Numbered from the stretch's first letter, positions 33,815 through 44,421 are shown. The stretch is 64,000 nucleotides of DNA from Jaminaea rosea (GCF_003144245.1 NW_020289976.1:434001-498000), one strand, 5' to 3'. Notes: a model not told the origin generated them from the sequence alone. Program-made: numbers and translations.

Positions 33815-34538
33815 ATGGTCTCCTTCCGCGCCCTCGCCATGGGCATTGCCCTCACTTTCGCAGCCACGGCCACCACCTCCCTCGCCGCCCCCTTCCCCGT
33901 TGCTCGCTCCCTCGATGAGGTCAACGGAGCCGCTGGCGTCGACCTCGTCGGACGCGGTTCAGCTGAGATGGCCGTCGGAGGTATCGCCGCGATGGACATG
34001 ATGCTCGAGAAGAGGGCCGCAGAGGAGCAGGAGCTCGCAGACCGAGACGTCGTCAACCCTCCCGTCACCAGCGTGAGTAGCGCAACCAAAGCGTTCGTAC
34101 AAGCCGCGAGTTCAGCATGCTGACGAGCCGATCCCTGCTACCCTGACGCACTCGCAGCCCACCACTGGGACAGTCTGGACGGCCGGCGACAAGGTCACCG
34201 TCACCTGGAACACAGACTTTGTGAACAGCAAGCCCGAGTACTCCAATCTCAAGGGCACCATTCTCCTCGGCCACCTCAACCCAGGCTCTCAGTCCGAGAA
34301 CCTGCAAGCCGAGCACCCTCTTGCTGAGGGCTTCCTCCTCACGGCCGGCAAAACTTCCTTCACTCTCCCAGCGAACACGACCCCTCGCGATGGGAACGCC
34401 ATCGTGGTTCTCCTCGGCGACTCGGGCAACAAGAGCAAGAAGTTCACCATCAAGGCGGCTGAGGGCAACAAGCACCCCCACCCTCACCCTCACCCTCACC
34501 CTCACCCGGAGGAGACGAACACTGAGGCGTCGGCTTAA
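33815..34538 (+). CDS. Secreted Kre9/Knh1-like N-terminal domain protein with His-Pro tail
   Basis: Two exons: 33815-34072 and 34158-34538, giving 212 residues. A signal peptide (MVSFRALAMGIALTFAATAT, cleavage near LAA) is followed by a propeptide-like acidic region with a Lys-Arg site (LEKRAAEEQE), a likely Kex2 site. Exon 2 starts a Kre9/Knh1-type N-terminal domain, with the TVWTAGDKVTVTWNTD signature and a FLLTAGKTSFTLP tract. Such domains occur in Ser/Thr-rich cell wall proteins, often GPI-anchored, but here the C-terminus is hydrophilic: six His-Pro pairs and an acidic end, with no GPI signal. It is probably extracellular. The family is recognised by pattern only. Confidence 0.8.
34473..34508 (+). 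repeat. Coding hexanucleotide repeat (His-Pro)6
   Basis: Six tandem six-base units, CAC followed by CCT or CCC/CCG, in frame inside the Kre9-like gene. They code for alternating His and Pro just before the C-terminus. Confidence 0.97.
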
Positions 34539-34775
34539 GAAGCTGATCTTCCATGGCGTCGCGACTCAACACCGTGTGCTGGCCACCCAATGACTCTCTT
34601 ACTCTGAGCACCGACAAGCCCCGTGTACATACATACGCCCGCCAACCTTCTCGCCCACACACCGCTCCACAAGCGCGCAGCGTCCACGCTCGCCTGCCCC
34701 TCCTTGTCTTCTCGTGCCGTGCTCAACTCAATATCCATTCACTTCTGCGCTTCTCTTTGTCTATCTTTGTCTGGC

Positions 34776-35711
34776 TCAAGGCGTGGCATTCGGGCTGCTC
34801 CTCAGCATGGCAACGAGCTTCTCATCTCTCGGCTCAACAAAGAGCGCTTTACCCTCCGCCAGCACCTTCCCATCCTCCTCGTCGGCATATCTCATTTCAC
34901 CGCTCACCATCGCTTTCCTTCCCCCTTTGCCCTCACTCCCCTCCTCCAGCCCAGCCTCAATCACCACGAACCTATGCGGCTCTACGAATTGCTTATATCG
35001 CACCTCCAAGCTCGCCGTCAAACCAACTCGTGTTCGAGTAAAGGCAGCAAAACCAGGAATGGCTAGCGCTTCATCGAAGAGAGTCGAGATCAGCCCACCG
35101 TGAATAATCGAAGGGTGGCCGCAGAGGGAGGGGCCCAGGTGGTAGATGGTGTACGTGCGGCGTGGGTTCAAGGAAGATGAGGTCTGGCTGACAGGTGCAG
35201 CGCTGGAGCCACTAATGGAATCGCTGCCATCGCTATCTCCGACGGGCGAGAAGCACAAAGGCAAAGTCGCAAAGCCTGTGCGTTTGCGCATGAGGCCTGC
35301 AGTCATGTGGTGCTGTAGTGAGGTAGGCGGGACTCCCCCGTACGGCCTGTGCATCTTGAAGATGGGCGGCCGTGACGAAGACGAGGAGGCAGAGGCATCT
35401 GTGGTGCTGAGGGCGATGAGCTTTTGGACGAGGGGAAGGGAAAAGAGGCTCGCCTCGATGCGAGCAGAATAGGCCTCGTCGTCCTCCAATTGTTCGGCAA
35501 CGGAGCCCCGGGTCGAAGATGCTGATGGCGACGATACTTGCGGAGCGGTCCGAGGTACTGAGGATGTCAAAGCTCTGCGTGAAGATTGCGATGTTGTGCT
35601 CCCACGTCCTTCGTTGAGAAGGCGTCTCCTGCCTGACCTAGCAGTGGGAGACGCCGCTGCCGTCAAGAGGCCGGCGGTCGAGCCCTGAAGCAATGGCCTG
35701 GTAGCAATCAT
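34776..35711 (-). CDS. Hotdog-fold thioesterase, probably mitochondrial
   Basis: A single exon of 311 residues. The hotdog core is near the C-terminus, with the characteristic HPSIIHGGLISTLFDEALA helix region and the ARTRVGLTASLEVRYKQFVEP-like strands (FTRTRVGLTASLEVRYK seen). The N-terminus (MIATRPLLQGSTAGLL, then ARSGRRRLL) is rich in Arg/Ser/Ala with no acidic residues, as in a mitochondrial presequence. The arrangement resembles fungal THEM4/PaaI-like acyl-CoA thioesterases. The substrate is unknown. A low-complexity Ser-rich loop at about 160-185 interrupts the middle. The gene converges with the Kre9-like gene across 237 bp. Confidence 0.85.
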   Translation of the reverse strand: MIATRPLLQGSTAGLLTAAASPTARSGRRRLLNEGRGSTTSQSSRRALTSSVPRTAPQVSSPSASSTRGSVAEQLEDDEAYSARIEASLFSLPLVQKLIALSTTDASASSSSSRPPIFKMHRPYGGVPPTSLQHHMTAGLMRKRTGFATLPLCFSPVGDSDGSDSISGSSAAPVSQTSSSLNPRRTYTIYHLGPSLCGHPSIIHGGLISTLFDEALAIPGFAAFTRTRVGLTASLEVRYKQFVEPHRFVVIEAGLEEGSEGKGGRKAMVSGEMRYADEEDGKVLAEGKALFVEPRDEKLVAMLRSSPNATP

Positions 35712-36043
35712 GGCTATATACTAGCAAGCCTTGCAGCTCAAGAGCGCTGCTACCGAGTCGTTCTGTCCTGGCCTCCAGAGCGATGGAATGATTAGGGAGC
35801 AGACGTGTCTTGTCCGTCCCGCGAATGTGGGGTCCAATCGAAAATCAAGGTGTCTCCGCACGGCCGCGAGATCCGGGTGCAGAGTCGAGAGACAGACGAG
35901 ACGAAGAGAAGAGAGACAGAGAGGATGGTGTAGATTCGCAGAGGCGAGAATGGGAAATGGCTACGTGACAGGAGTGCTCAGAGGGGCTATGGTGGGCTGA
36001 AGGCTCTGTGAGGACGGAGAGATGGTCGGCGCTCTCGAAATGA
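35712..36043. other. Spacer between the thioesterase promoter and CSN7 3' end
   Basis: 332 bp between two minus-strand genes; no coding candidate. It should hold the thioesterase promoter. Confidence 0.45.
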
Positions 36044-37213
36044 TCAGGTCCTCGTACGTTTGGCCCTGCTGCGCGAGCGTGGGAGGCAGACACCAAAGTC
36101 AACACGAGCTCGCACGTCGTCCACTGTGGCACGATCTCGCGGCACTCACCTCTTCTTGCCTGAAGCAACAGCATCGAGGTCCATCGCTCCTCCTTCTGCA
36201 CCCCCACCACGTCCATAAGACCCAGCAGCCGCCCCAGCCATATTTGACGCCTGGTGCGCCTTGTCCTGCTGCTCGGCCATGTACGCCTGAAACACATCGG
36301 CCAGTCGGCGGTCGTGCTCCCCTCTGGCTTGAGCTTCGCCTGCTGCTTGACTCTTGGCTTGGGCGATGCGCTGCGAGAGGGTGTCCAGGAGGGTAGAGGT
36401 GGTCTCGTCCCTGTGAGCGAGCCGAGGAGAGGAGTGGGGGACGTAGGAGGTCAGCGAGTCAGGTCAATACGAGCATCGTAGAGTCGTTGTAGAGGACCAC
36501 GTACCACTCCCTCAATTGCTCCTCCATTCCCTTCAATTCCTCCTGTCCAGCCACATCGCGCCCCATAACCGAGTCGACGTGGAAGCGAAGCTTCTTCTGG
36601 TCCAGCTTACCCGCTACCAGACCAGAGTACATTGCTTCGATGATGGCGTCTTCCAGCTTCCTAACCATTGTCGGGGCGAGGGTGGCATTCGGAGTGGAGC
36701 TGCTCGAGCCTGCCTCATCGCCGGAGAGCTGCAAGGCGTCAACGAGGTGCCGATAGCTCAGCATCCTCGACTGGCTGGCCAAGGTGACAAGGGTGAGCTG
36801 GCGCAGCTTGGCCAGGTGAGCGGGGCTGAGAGGTGGGTAGGCGTCAGGTCGGGCTTGATAGTCGGCAAGCGTGCCGTACATGAAGAGCTCAAGGAGGGCG
36901 AGCGTCTTGCCGTGTGTGGCCGTATCTGCCGACAGCTGCGCGTGCGAAGGAGGGGCGAGAGGTCAGCCAGCCGGTTGCTGAGTACCTGCTACTGGTATGG
37001 CCGGCTCACATCATTGACAGCCGGCGTATCAGCCAGCTCAGCAAAGACGTAGCAACCAGGTGCAGCCGTAGCTTCATGTATGATTCTGGCTGCAGCTGCG
37101 CCTCGAGCTGACTTGGCCAGAAGGAGGTAGGGCTCAATGCGGGCCAAAGAGGCGGATGAAGGCGATGAGCTGGCCCCTGATCCACTGCCACTGGCGCCGG
37201 CCGTATTGGTCAT
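36044..37213 (-). CDS. CSN7: COP9 signalosome subunit 7
   Basis: Four exons: 37213-37010, 36935-36505, 36410-36150 and a short last exon ending at 36044, giving 305 or 306 residues. The PCI domain is recognisable in exon 2: LALLELFMYGTLADYQ, KLRQLTLVTLA, SYRHLVDAL, ...AIIEAMYSGLVAGKLDQKKL and the CSN7 hallmark FHVDSVMGRDV. A helical tail (LLDTLSQRIAQAKSQA) and a basic end (KKR...KRTRT) follow. CSN removes Nedd8 from cullins, controlling SCF ubiquitin ligases in the nucleus. The last intron has two adjacent CAG acceptors (36069-36071 and 36066-36068), so two products differing by one Ser are possible. Divergent from the RING gene by 254 bp. Confidence 0.9.
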
Positions 37214-37467
37214 GGCGATGGCAAGACGAGGGTGATTGATTTGGATCGAATACCAGTGTCGGTCGTTGGTCAATGCTCATCCTCGACTTGTTCGTCTCTG
37301 TCCGTCCGTCGACGCCTTGCGCTCGTGCCACGCCACTTGCGCTCAGCACTGCTGCAGCCGTGTCCCGCCGTGTGGAGAAGCGGCCGGAACTGCATAGGCC
37401 CACACGACACGGCCTATGACCCGAACAACACTTCGCACCCTCGCATCCTTACCACATCTCTCAACTC

Positions 37468-39156
37468 ATGGCCACCTTACACTTCTGCCATGAGTGCGCC
37501 TCCGAGGTCACCGCGCTCATGCAGCCAGGTCCCGTCTGCCCGCGATGTGGCGGCGAGTTCCTCGAGGAGATTCCGGACTCGGGAGCCGGAGCCCATCCGC
37601 AGGCGTTTCACGATGGCGACCAGGATGACGACGATGAGGATGACTTTGACGCAGGGGGAGGGAGAGGCGGATTTGGGCAGGCGCCAAGGCAGCCAATGGA
37701 TATTGGCAGCTTGCTGAGCGGCGTGCTAGGCAATCTGGCTGGGGCTGCCACTGCCGGTCAGTCGAGTAATCCGTACATGAGGGGGCCGTTTGGGTCGCAA
37801 TTGCCTCGTCATGGGGAGGACCAGCAGCAGCGCGGCCAGCAGGCAGAGTCGCGACAAGGTCAAGGTCCATCCACTTCATCGCGCAGTGGCTCCTCCTCTT
37901 TTGGCCCATTCGGCTTTCAGTGGCACTACCAGACGACGTCGTCCACGGGCAGCAGCAGCAGCAGCGCCAACGATGCTCAGGGTCAAGGCAGCCAATCGCC
38001 TCGCCCAGACGATGGCATGGGTGGTGCAGGAGGGGCTTCAGATGGTCGCTACTTTGATCATGGTAGCGGTCCCTCGTCATCATCATCTCAACAGCACGCC
38101 AACTCCCCCTTCTCGGCCTTTGCGGGGCATGGTCCTGATCCGTCCTCAGGTCCTGACCTCCCACCACAGCTCGCAGCCTTGCCTGGCCTCTTTGCTGATC
38201 TATTTGGAGCGCAAGCCGGGGCAAGTGGGCCCAATCAAGCCCACGCCCACCACGCCCAATTCAATCCCCTGCAATCGCTGCTGGGCAGCCTCTTTGGCGG
38301 AGGTGCGGGAGCCTTTGCTTCGGGTCGTATGGGAGACTACGTCTTTGGGCAGCAGGCATTGGATGATATTATCTCGCAGATGATGGAGCAGACGCAGGGC
38401 AGTACGGCGCCTCCACCTGCTAGTGACGAGGCGATCAAGAGGCTCAAGCGATGTAAAGTCGGGGATGTGGACGCTGCTAGTGAGTTGCGTGTGCGACGGA
38501 GACGAGGGGAGCTCAATGTTGACCGGCCCATTCTTGCTGCTCGCTCAGAACTCGCCCGTAATCGTGAATGCCCCACCTGTCTCGACGCCGTCCTTCCGCC
38601 AACAGACTCAGCAGCAAACAGCCCGACAGCATCGCGGAGACCCTCTCGAGTGGATGATGTGCTCGGAGATGCGGGCGTCGGACTCGAGGATGAAGATCCA
38701 CCAGACGTTGCCCCAGGCGAAGCTGACGACCAGCCGAGCGACACCCTCGTCATCCTTCCTTGCAAGCACGCAGGCCACGAAGACTGCATCGTACCATGGC
38801 TGCAGCGGAATGGCACTTGTCCTATCTGTAGAGAGCCGCTCGAGCCCCGAGAGGCGACAGCATCAGCAGGAGCAGGAGAAGAGGGTGGTCAATCCGCAGC
38901 GAATTCGGGAGGCAGAGCTGGCACTTCGCAGCCCATCGACACCCCTCACAACCCAGCCGAGACAGAGACGTTCATGGGCGAGCTTGAGGACACTGACGAG
39001 GAGTACGATGATGCGCCTGAGGCTCAACTGGAGATGGATTCGCGGGAGGAGAGGAGAAAGAGGTTGAGAGAGGCTGCGGAGAGACGGGCGGCTGCGGGTC
39101 CAGCCCCTGCTAGTCAAGCAGCGCCAGCGCCTGAAGATCCTTTCGACCTCGATTGA
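37468..39156 (+). CDS. RING-H2 E3 ubiquitin ligase of the RNF115/RNF126 type
   Basis: The open frame runs uninterrupted for 562 codons. I think it holds one in-frame intron, 38480-38548 (69 nt, GTGAGT...CTCAG), whose removal gives 539 residues. An N-terminal zinc ribbon (HFCHECASEV...CPRCGGEFLEEI, residues 6-35) is typical of RNF115/126, where it binds ubiquitin. A long Ser/Gly/Gln-rich middle follows. The RING starts at ECPTCLDAV and ends with LPCKHAGHEDCIVPWL and CPICREPLE; about 50 residues sit between the first Cys pair and the rest, more than usual. The C-terminus is acidic then basic. The likely role is protein quality control or membrane-protein turnover. Confidence 0.88.
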   Translation: MATLHFCHECASEVTALMQPGPVCPRCGGEFLEEIPDSGAGAHPQAFHDGDQDDDDEDDFDAGGGRGGFGQAPRQPMDIGSLLSGVLGNLAGAATAGQSSNPYMRGPFGSQLPRHGEDQQQRGQQAESRQGQGPSTSSRSGSSSFGPFGFQWHYQTTSSTGSSSSSANDAQGQGSQSPRPDDGMGGAGGASDGRYFDHGSGPSSSSSQQHANSPFSAFAGHGPDPSSGPDLPPQLAALPGLFADLFGAQAGASGPNQAHAHHAQFNPLQSLLGSLFGGGAGAFASGRMGDYVFGQQALDDIISQMMEQTQGSTAPPPASDEAIKRLKRCKVGDVDAASELRVRRRRGELNVDRPILAARSELARNRECPTCLDAVLPPTDSAANSPTASRRPSRVDDVLGDAGVGLEDEDPPDVAPGEADDQPSDTLVILPCKHAGHEDCIVPWLQRNGTCPICREPLEPREATASAGAGEEGGQSAANSGGRAGTSQPIDTPHNPAETETFMGELEDTDEEYDDAPEAQLEMDSREERRKRLREAAERRAAAGPAPASQAAPAPEDPFDLD

Positions 39157-39458
39157 TCGAGTGGAGTGCAGATGTGTGTAATACCATGGGGCGAGTCCAT
39201 CGCCGTACCATTGCGAGCTGCGTGATGCTGCGAAGCAAGACGTGCACGGTCCTCTGGCAGCGCCACTTGAAGTGGGCGGCGGGCGGCGGGCAGACGGGCA
39301 GAAGGGGCAGACCTGATGGGCTCAAATCTGAGGCAGCGCCGCCTCTTTGGCCGATCGACTGGGCGAGGACGCGGCTCCATTTGCCCTCGCGTTGATTTCG
39401 TCTTGATCCTCCTCCACGTCACTCTCGTACTCTTTCATCCTCGTAGCTCTCTAAGACG
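39157..39458. other. Spacer between the RING gene and BUD6
   Basis: 302 bp with GC-rich and CT-rich tracts; no coding candidate. It probably holds the BUD6 promoter. Confidence 0.45.
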
Positions 39459-42400
39459 ATGCTGTCTGGAGTGCTTGGCCGAAGCGGCAAAGGCAGCGGG
39501 TCCAACAATGCTGCTGGCGGTGCCTCTGCCTCCGGGTCGGGCGCAGGCGATCGAACGCCAGACCGAGGTGGTCGACCATCGCTGAGCAACGATGCCATTT
39601 CTCCTCCTTCAGCGACGGGCGGCCCATCGACGTACATGAGGCGGCACGACGGCATATCATCCGCAGTAAACGGTACTGGCAGCGGCAGCAGTGGGCCCTC
39701 TGGTTCATCCTCGTCGTCCTCTGGAAAGAGGCCGATGGGCGGCGGAGGAGCTGGGAGCAGCGGCAGCAGTCTGGCAAACATGGGCGCCAGCGCAGCTCCA
39801 CCTCCTAATCTCTTGCCAGAAGAGATGAGGGCGCTACAAAAGGAAAAGGAGCGGGAGAGAGAAACGGCCATCAATGCTGAGATGAGCAGGCAGAGTAGTG
39901 GGTCCAGTGTGAGGACTTCGACTACTGCGTCGAGCAAGGTGGGTCTGCCGAGACCAAAGATGCCAAGTTGCTGCATGATTGACCTCCCTTGCTCGCACAC
40001 GCAGAGCCCTTACTCGTCGAATCACATGGAGTCATCGGTCACTCGCCTCCTCGTCGCGACCAAGATGCTCCTCGAATCCCTCACAAAGTGGTCCATCGGA
40101 CAGAAGTCGGAAACGCAGGTCAGCGACGTCTATGTGCGGCTGGGCAACGATTTCATTACTGCGAGGCAGGCTTTTGGCAGCTACAACATCGACATGAGGT
40201 GAGAGCGAGGCGCGCCAGTAGAGAGTCTGGTTCGCTGGAAAGCTGACCTCCTGCTGGCTCTCGCGCTCGCCCAGCGACCTGGCATCCGTCCCCGACGACC
40301 TTCGAGTCTGCCTGGAACGTTGCCTCTCAGAAGATGCCTCGCCCGCCGTCCTCGAGCAACACCTCCCTCGTGTGCGTGAGATCATCATTCATCTCCTCCA
40401 AGGACTCAAGCTCAAGCAAGCAGAGTACAAGCGCATCCTCGTCGCGCAGCAACGGGGTTCTACGACGTCGAAGCGCAGCAGCATCTTGCAGGCAGCGCCA
40501 GGTGTCGCGGCAAGCATGGCTGGCGAGCGAAGGTCGAGTAGAACAATCAGGCAGGAGCGACAAGGCGTCAGCGACAGTGCCCGCGGGTCGTACATTGCTC
40601 CAGAGCCACTCGAGCCCAATCCCAACTCACAGCCCGAAAGTCTCCCGCAGCGCTCCAACTCCTCCAGCGTCACCTCACCGAGGACTGCAGGCCTAAACGG
40701 TGGTACGCAGCTCGTTGACAACCCGACCCCTGCTCCGCCCGAGCCGCAAGAAGACTACCTCAAGACGCCGACCATGTCTCCTCCAGCAGCTGCCGACACT
40801 TCTCTTCCGGGCTCAGACCCTTCACCCTACACACCCGCCTCAACACCCCGTCGCGTATCTGGCTCGAGTTCGACGGGAAAACTCACCCGTTCACGCTCCG
40901 ACGTCGTGGTAGCAGATGCAACAGAGGCGGACCCCAGCCTGCGAGCGTTGAAGAGTCGCGATGCGCTAGAGCGTCGAGCCAGCAAGCGCTTCAGCGCATA
41001 CACCTTCAACAAGATGGGCGTCGGCCAAAGTGGGATGAGCAGCTTTGGCTCTGGCATCCTCTCCGGTGGTGGAGGAGCAAACGCCAGTCCTGAGATGCCG
41101 AGAAGCGGGGGCGGACACAAGCGCGGCGCCTCTCGCAGGCAGAAGCCCAGCGTTTCCAATATCTCTGAGCTCGCAGCCGCAGAAGAGATGCCACCCGTCC
41201 CCAAGTCGCCAAATCTCGCGCGCAAGTCTCCTCTGGCTACGCCGCAGCTGGGAGCGGGGGCGAGGGGCAGTGCGAGCACGAGGAGCAGCGCTGGTGCTGG
41301 TGCGGGAGGGAGTGAAATGGAGGAGTTGGCAGACTCGGCTTCGCGAGGAGGGAGCCCACTGCGCCGCACGGGCTCGCAGACGCTGGGTCTACCGTCGTCG
41401 TTGCGCAATGCCAATCGATCGCCTACGCCGTCGACTCAGGCTGCAAGCTCCAACGAGTCGCTGCCCTTTACCGACGCGAACCAGACGCCGAGGAGCCCAA
41501 TTGTGGCAACAGCAGCAGCCGCTTCCATCCGAGGAGAAGACGTATTCACGGCAGGCAGCACCGACTCGTCAACCGCTCAAAGTGCAAGCGCCCGTACCCT
41601 CACTGCCGCAAGCAGCTCGCGCGATCACGCAGGCAGCACAGACAGTCCTGCGACCACGGGCACGTCAGACCTTTCCGTCTTTCTCCAACTCGGACGCCAG
41701 ACACGCAAGACGACGCTGGACTCTTCGACTCCACTCAGCGTCGCGCGCCTCCGCATGTTGTTCGTGGAGCGCTTCGCCTACTCGCCGGGCAAGGACGACT
41801 TTCCTAGCATCTACGTCAAGGACGTCTCGAGTGGGGTGTCATACGAGCTGGAGGACCTGGCGGACGTGACGGAGGGGTGCGTGCTGACGCTGAACATCGA
41901 ACCACTGGACCAGGTGAAGCAGCATCTCGATCTAACGTTGGGCGCTATCACAAAGGAGATCAGAGAGGTCAAGGCGCAGTTGGCTGAGAGGGAGCAGAGG
42001 GATGCGTTGGCGCTTGCAAGGAGGCCGTCTACATCTCATGCCCCGCGACTGGCGGACGCTGTCTCGCCGAGCAAATTCTCAGACCGGCAATTCGCTGCGG
42101 CAGAGGAGAGAATGAGGCGTAGTGAGAGTCGCGGGGACGACGGCGAGGGTGACGCTCTCGCGAGCGGACAGGCATCGTCATCGACTGGCCCGGCGCCCGA
42201 CCTTCGCGGCCACTACGACGAGATCCTCTCCCTCCGCCGCGAGATGGCCATCCTCCGTCAATTACAGGGCGATTTCTCGACAGACGTTGGCGGTATGCTC
42301 AAGAAGATGAAAGAGCAGAGCGCGCGTGTTCGCTCCATCGCAGCGCAAGACGTTCCCACAGAGCGCAACTTCATTGTCGCAGGCAAGGCTCGTCTCGACG

Positions 42401-43278
42401 CCAGCTCGCAGGAGGTGCTCACTCTCGTCGAAGACCTGCAGGACGTGGTGGACGACCTCAAGCTGGACGTGATCCAGCGCGGGGTAAAGCCCAAGCCCGC
42501 AACGGTCAAGAAGATTAGCGCAGATATCGCCAAGGCCACCAGTGGGTTGGAGGACCTAGAGCGATACGTGCAGACGGTCAAGCCTAGCTGGAAGAAGACG
42601 TGGGAGAGCGAGTTGCGCGATATTGTCGAGGAGCAGGAGTTCCTCAATCACCAGGAAGGACTCATCGCCGACCTACGCGAGGATCACAAGGCGCTGCAGG
42701 AGGTGTATGAGAATATTCAGCAAGTCGTCAAGCTCCGCAGCGCTGGCCGGCCCACGGGGGGCAAATATATTCCGCCGTTGCCAGAGGAGGGGCACGAGGG
42801 GCTCAGCACGGTTATGCTTGAGGTGCGCGGCCAGAGCATCGACCACGAGAAGCGTTTGCGAGCTTTGCAGGCGGCAGAGAGGACGAGGCAAAGGGAGATG
42901 AGCAGTCGGACGGACGAGTTTCAGGAGGAACTGGCGGGCTTCGTTGCCGCGCCTGCTGGGTCGGGTAGCGGTGAGGCGGCTGGGAGTGGATTGCGCAAGA
43001 CTGGCGGCCACTTGGAGGTAGAGCGCATCCGCTCTAAGCGCGACAAGGCTACGCTACTTGCCATGTTCGGCGGTGGAGGGTCGGGAGGGGCGCCTCCGCT
43101 ACACGAAGGGGCGGCGCCGCCCAAGAAGCTGATCCTAGGCGGCGCCAAGGGAGCGGCACCTGCGGCCAAGTCGATGGCTAAATTGGCCTCGGCCACCTCT
43201 TCCTCGGCAGACTCTGCGCCCGGATTGTCGCCCACGACTTCGATGGACACGGCGAGCGATAGAGGTAGCGCGGAGTGA
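39459..43278 (+). CDS. BUD6: Bud6/Aip3 actin-interacting polarity protein
   Basis: Three exons: 39459-39938, 40005-40198 and 40275-43278, giving 1225 residues. After a 160-residue Ser/Gly-rich start, the AIP3 N-terminal module is clear: SSVTRLLVATKMLLESLTKW and VSDVYVRLGNDFITARQAF. A long disordered Ser/Arg region follows (about 280-640). The C-terminal half is the AIP3 core, with FLQLGRQTRKTTLD, LRMLFVERFAYSPGK and the coiled-coil region (ETNFIV-like, then LVEDLQDVVDDLKLDVIQRG and EEQEFLNHQEGLIADL). Bud6 binds actin and formins at the cell tip and bud neck and guides polarised growth. The first intron (66 nt) is a multiple of three and has no stop codon. Confidence 0.93.
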
Positions 43279-44323
43279 GAGAAGCGAGGGACGTTACACC
43301 TCGAGCTTGGGGATGTTTGTATATTTGCTGTGGTCCAATCGTGACACCTTCGAGTCCAAAGCTCGTGAAGCTGCGTGCTAGCATTCCATCGTGCCACCAT
43401 GCCTTGTGGCGCGAGCGTCGCCCCGGCCGAGGACTTTGCAGTGCGATCGAGACTGCAGCACCTGGTTTCATCAAACAGTTGCTACGGACTGGCCGGCCTT
43501 GTCAGGCCTCGGCGAGTGACCCAGAGAGAGTAGACTTGAGACTGCAGCGAGTTGGCAATGATCGCTGCAAGAAGGGAGAGGGGCGTGTTAGCTGGATGCT
43601 TTGCCGTCAATCCGCGCCTCTCGACCTTCCAGGGTCGTTGCCGCTGGCATCATAATGATGTCAAGGGCCGTACGCTACGTCGGCGGTGCTCAAGCATAGC
43701 AGTCGCACCCCACGCGATGATCAGCAGCTCGCACTGGAGGACAGTGGGCTCGCTCGTCATCCGTCGCTACTGATTATGAGTGGCTGTCGTCGCCGAAGCG
43801 CAGACATGTCTGCCTGTCCATACGCTCGTGTCGCACGCGATCGCTCGCCCCCGTTCCTTGTCTCAGAATGGGTCAGTAGTGCAAGTCGCGTTGAGTCGGA
43901 GGTGCATCGAACCAGAGCACGGCCTGGAAGGAAGCGGTGGTCACAGCAACTGGTCTCGAGAGCAGTACTTCAGGACACGATATCACCAGACGACATCGAC
44001 GAGGCTCGTCCACCTCGATTGTGGACCTAAATGTTGGTGTGATCGGTGCTCAAGTGTCCGTAATATCCTAATATACCGAAGGGCGACTGCGGATGAGAAC
44101 TGGTCAGGAGGGTGCCCACTTCGGCGGGGCCTGCCTGCGGCAGGCCCTGAGCTGAACGGCGAGGAGAACAGCGCTATATGTCGTGATCATCGTCCTGCTG
44201 CCGGCTCTCTGCCCTCCCTTTTTATCTTCGCTGCGTGACGGAGCAAAAGTTAAGTTTGATCATATCCTCAAGGCTCACCAAGGAGACGGGGCAAAAGAAG
44301 CTGTACGGGCACACTCCACTGAT
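43279..44323. other. Gene-poor region between BUD6 and tRNA-His
   Basis: About 1 kb without a convincing gene. A 152-codon open frame at 43780-44238 shows no motif. It contains a short hairpin at 44127-44147 (9 bp arms, 3 nt loop). Confidence 0.5.
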
Positions 44324-44421
44324 TGTGGGCGGGGGGAATCGAACCCCCATTTCCACGGAAAGATGTGTGAGATGCAAGAACTCGCCACAACGTAACGTCC
44401 TCACCGTTAGACGACGCCCAC
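44324..44421 (-). tRNA. tRNA-His (GTG) with a 26 nt intron
   Basis: Read on the minus strand, the 7 bp acceptor stem (GTGGGCG with CGCCCAC) is perfect and is followed by A at the discriminator position, as in eukaryotic tRNA-His. The D arm (GTC...GAC), a five-base-pair T stem of all G/C with the loop TTCGATT, and a short variable loop are all present. The anticodon loop is TTGTGGC, with anticodon GTG. A 26 nt intron sits at the canonical place, one base 3' of the anticodon; the anticodon stem needs two G-U pairs. The extra G at -1 of tRNA-His is normally added after transcription. Confidence 0.93.

Noticed and set aside
40245-43400. Long antisense and shifted open frames across BUD6
   Set aside because: They follow the biased codon use of BUD6 and show no independent motif.
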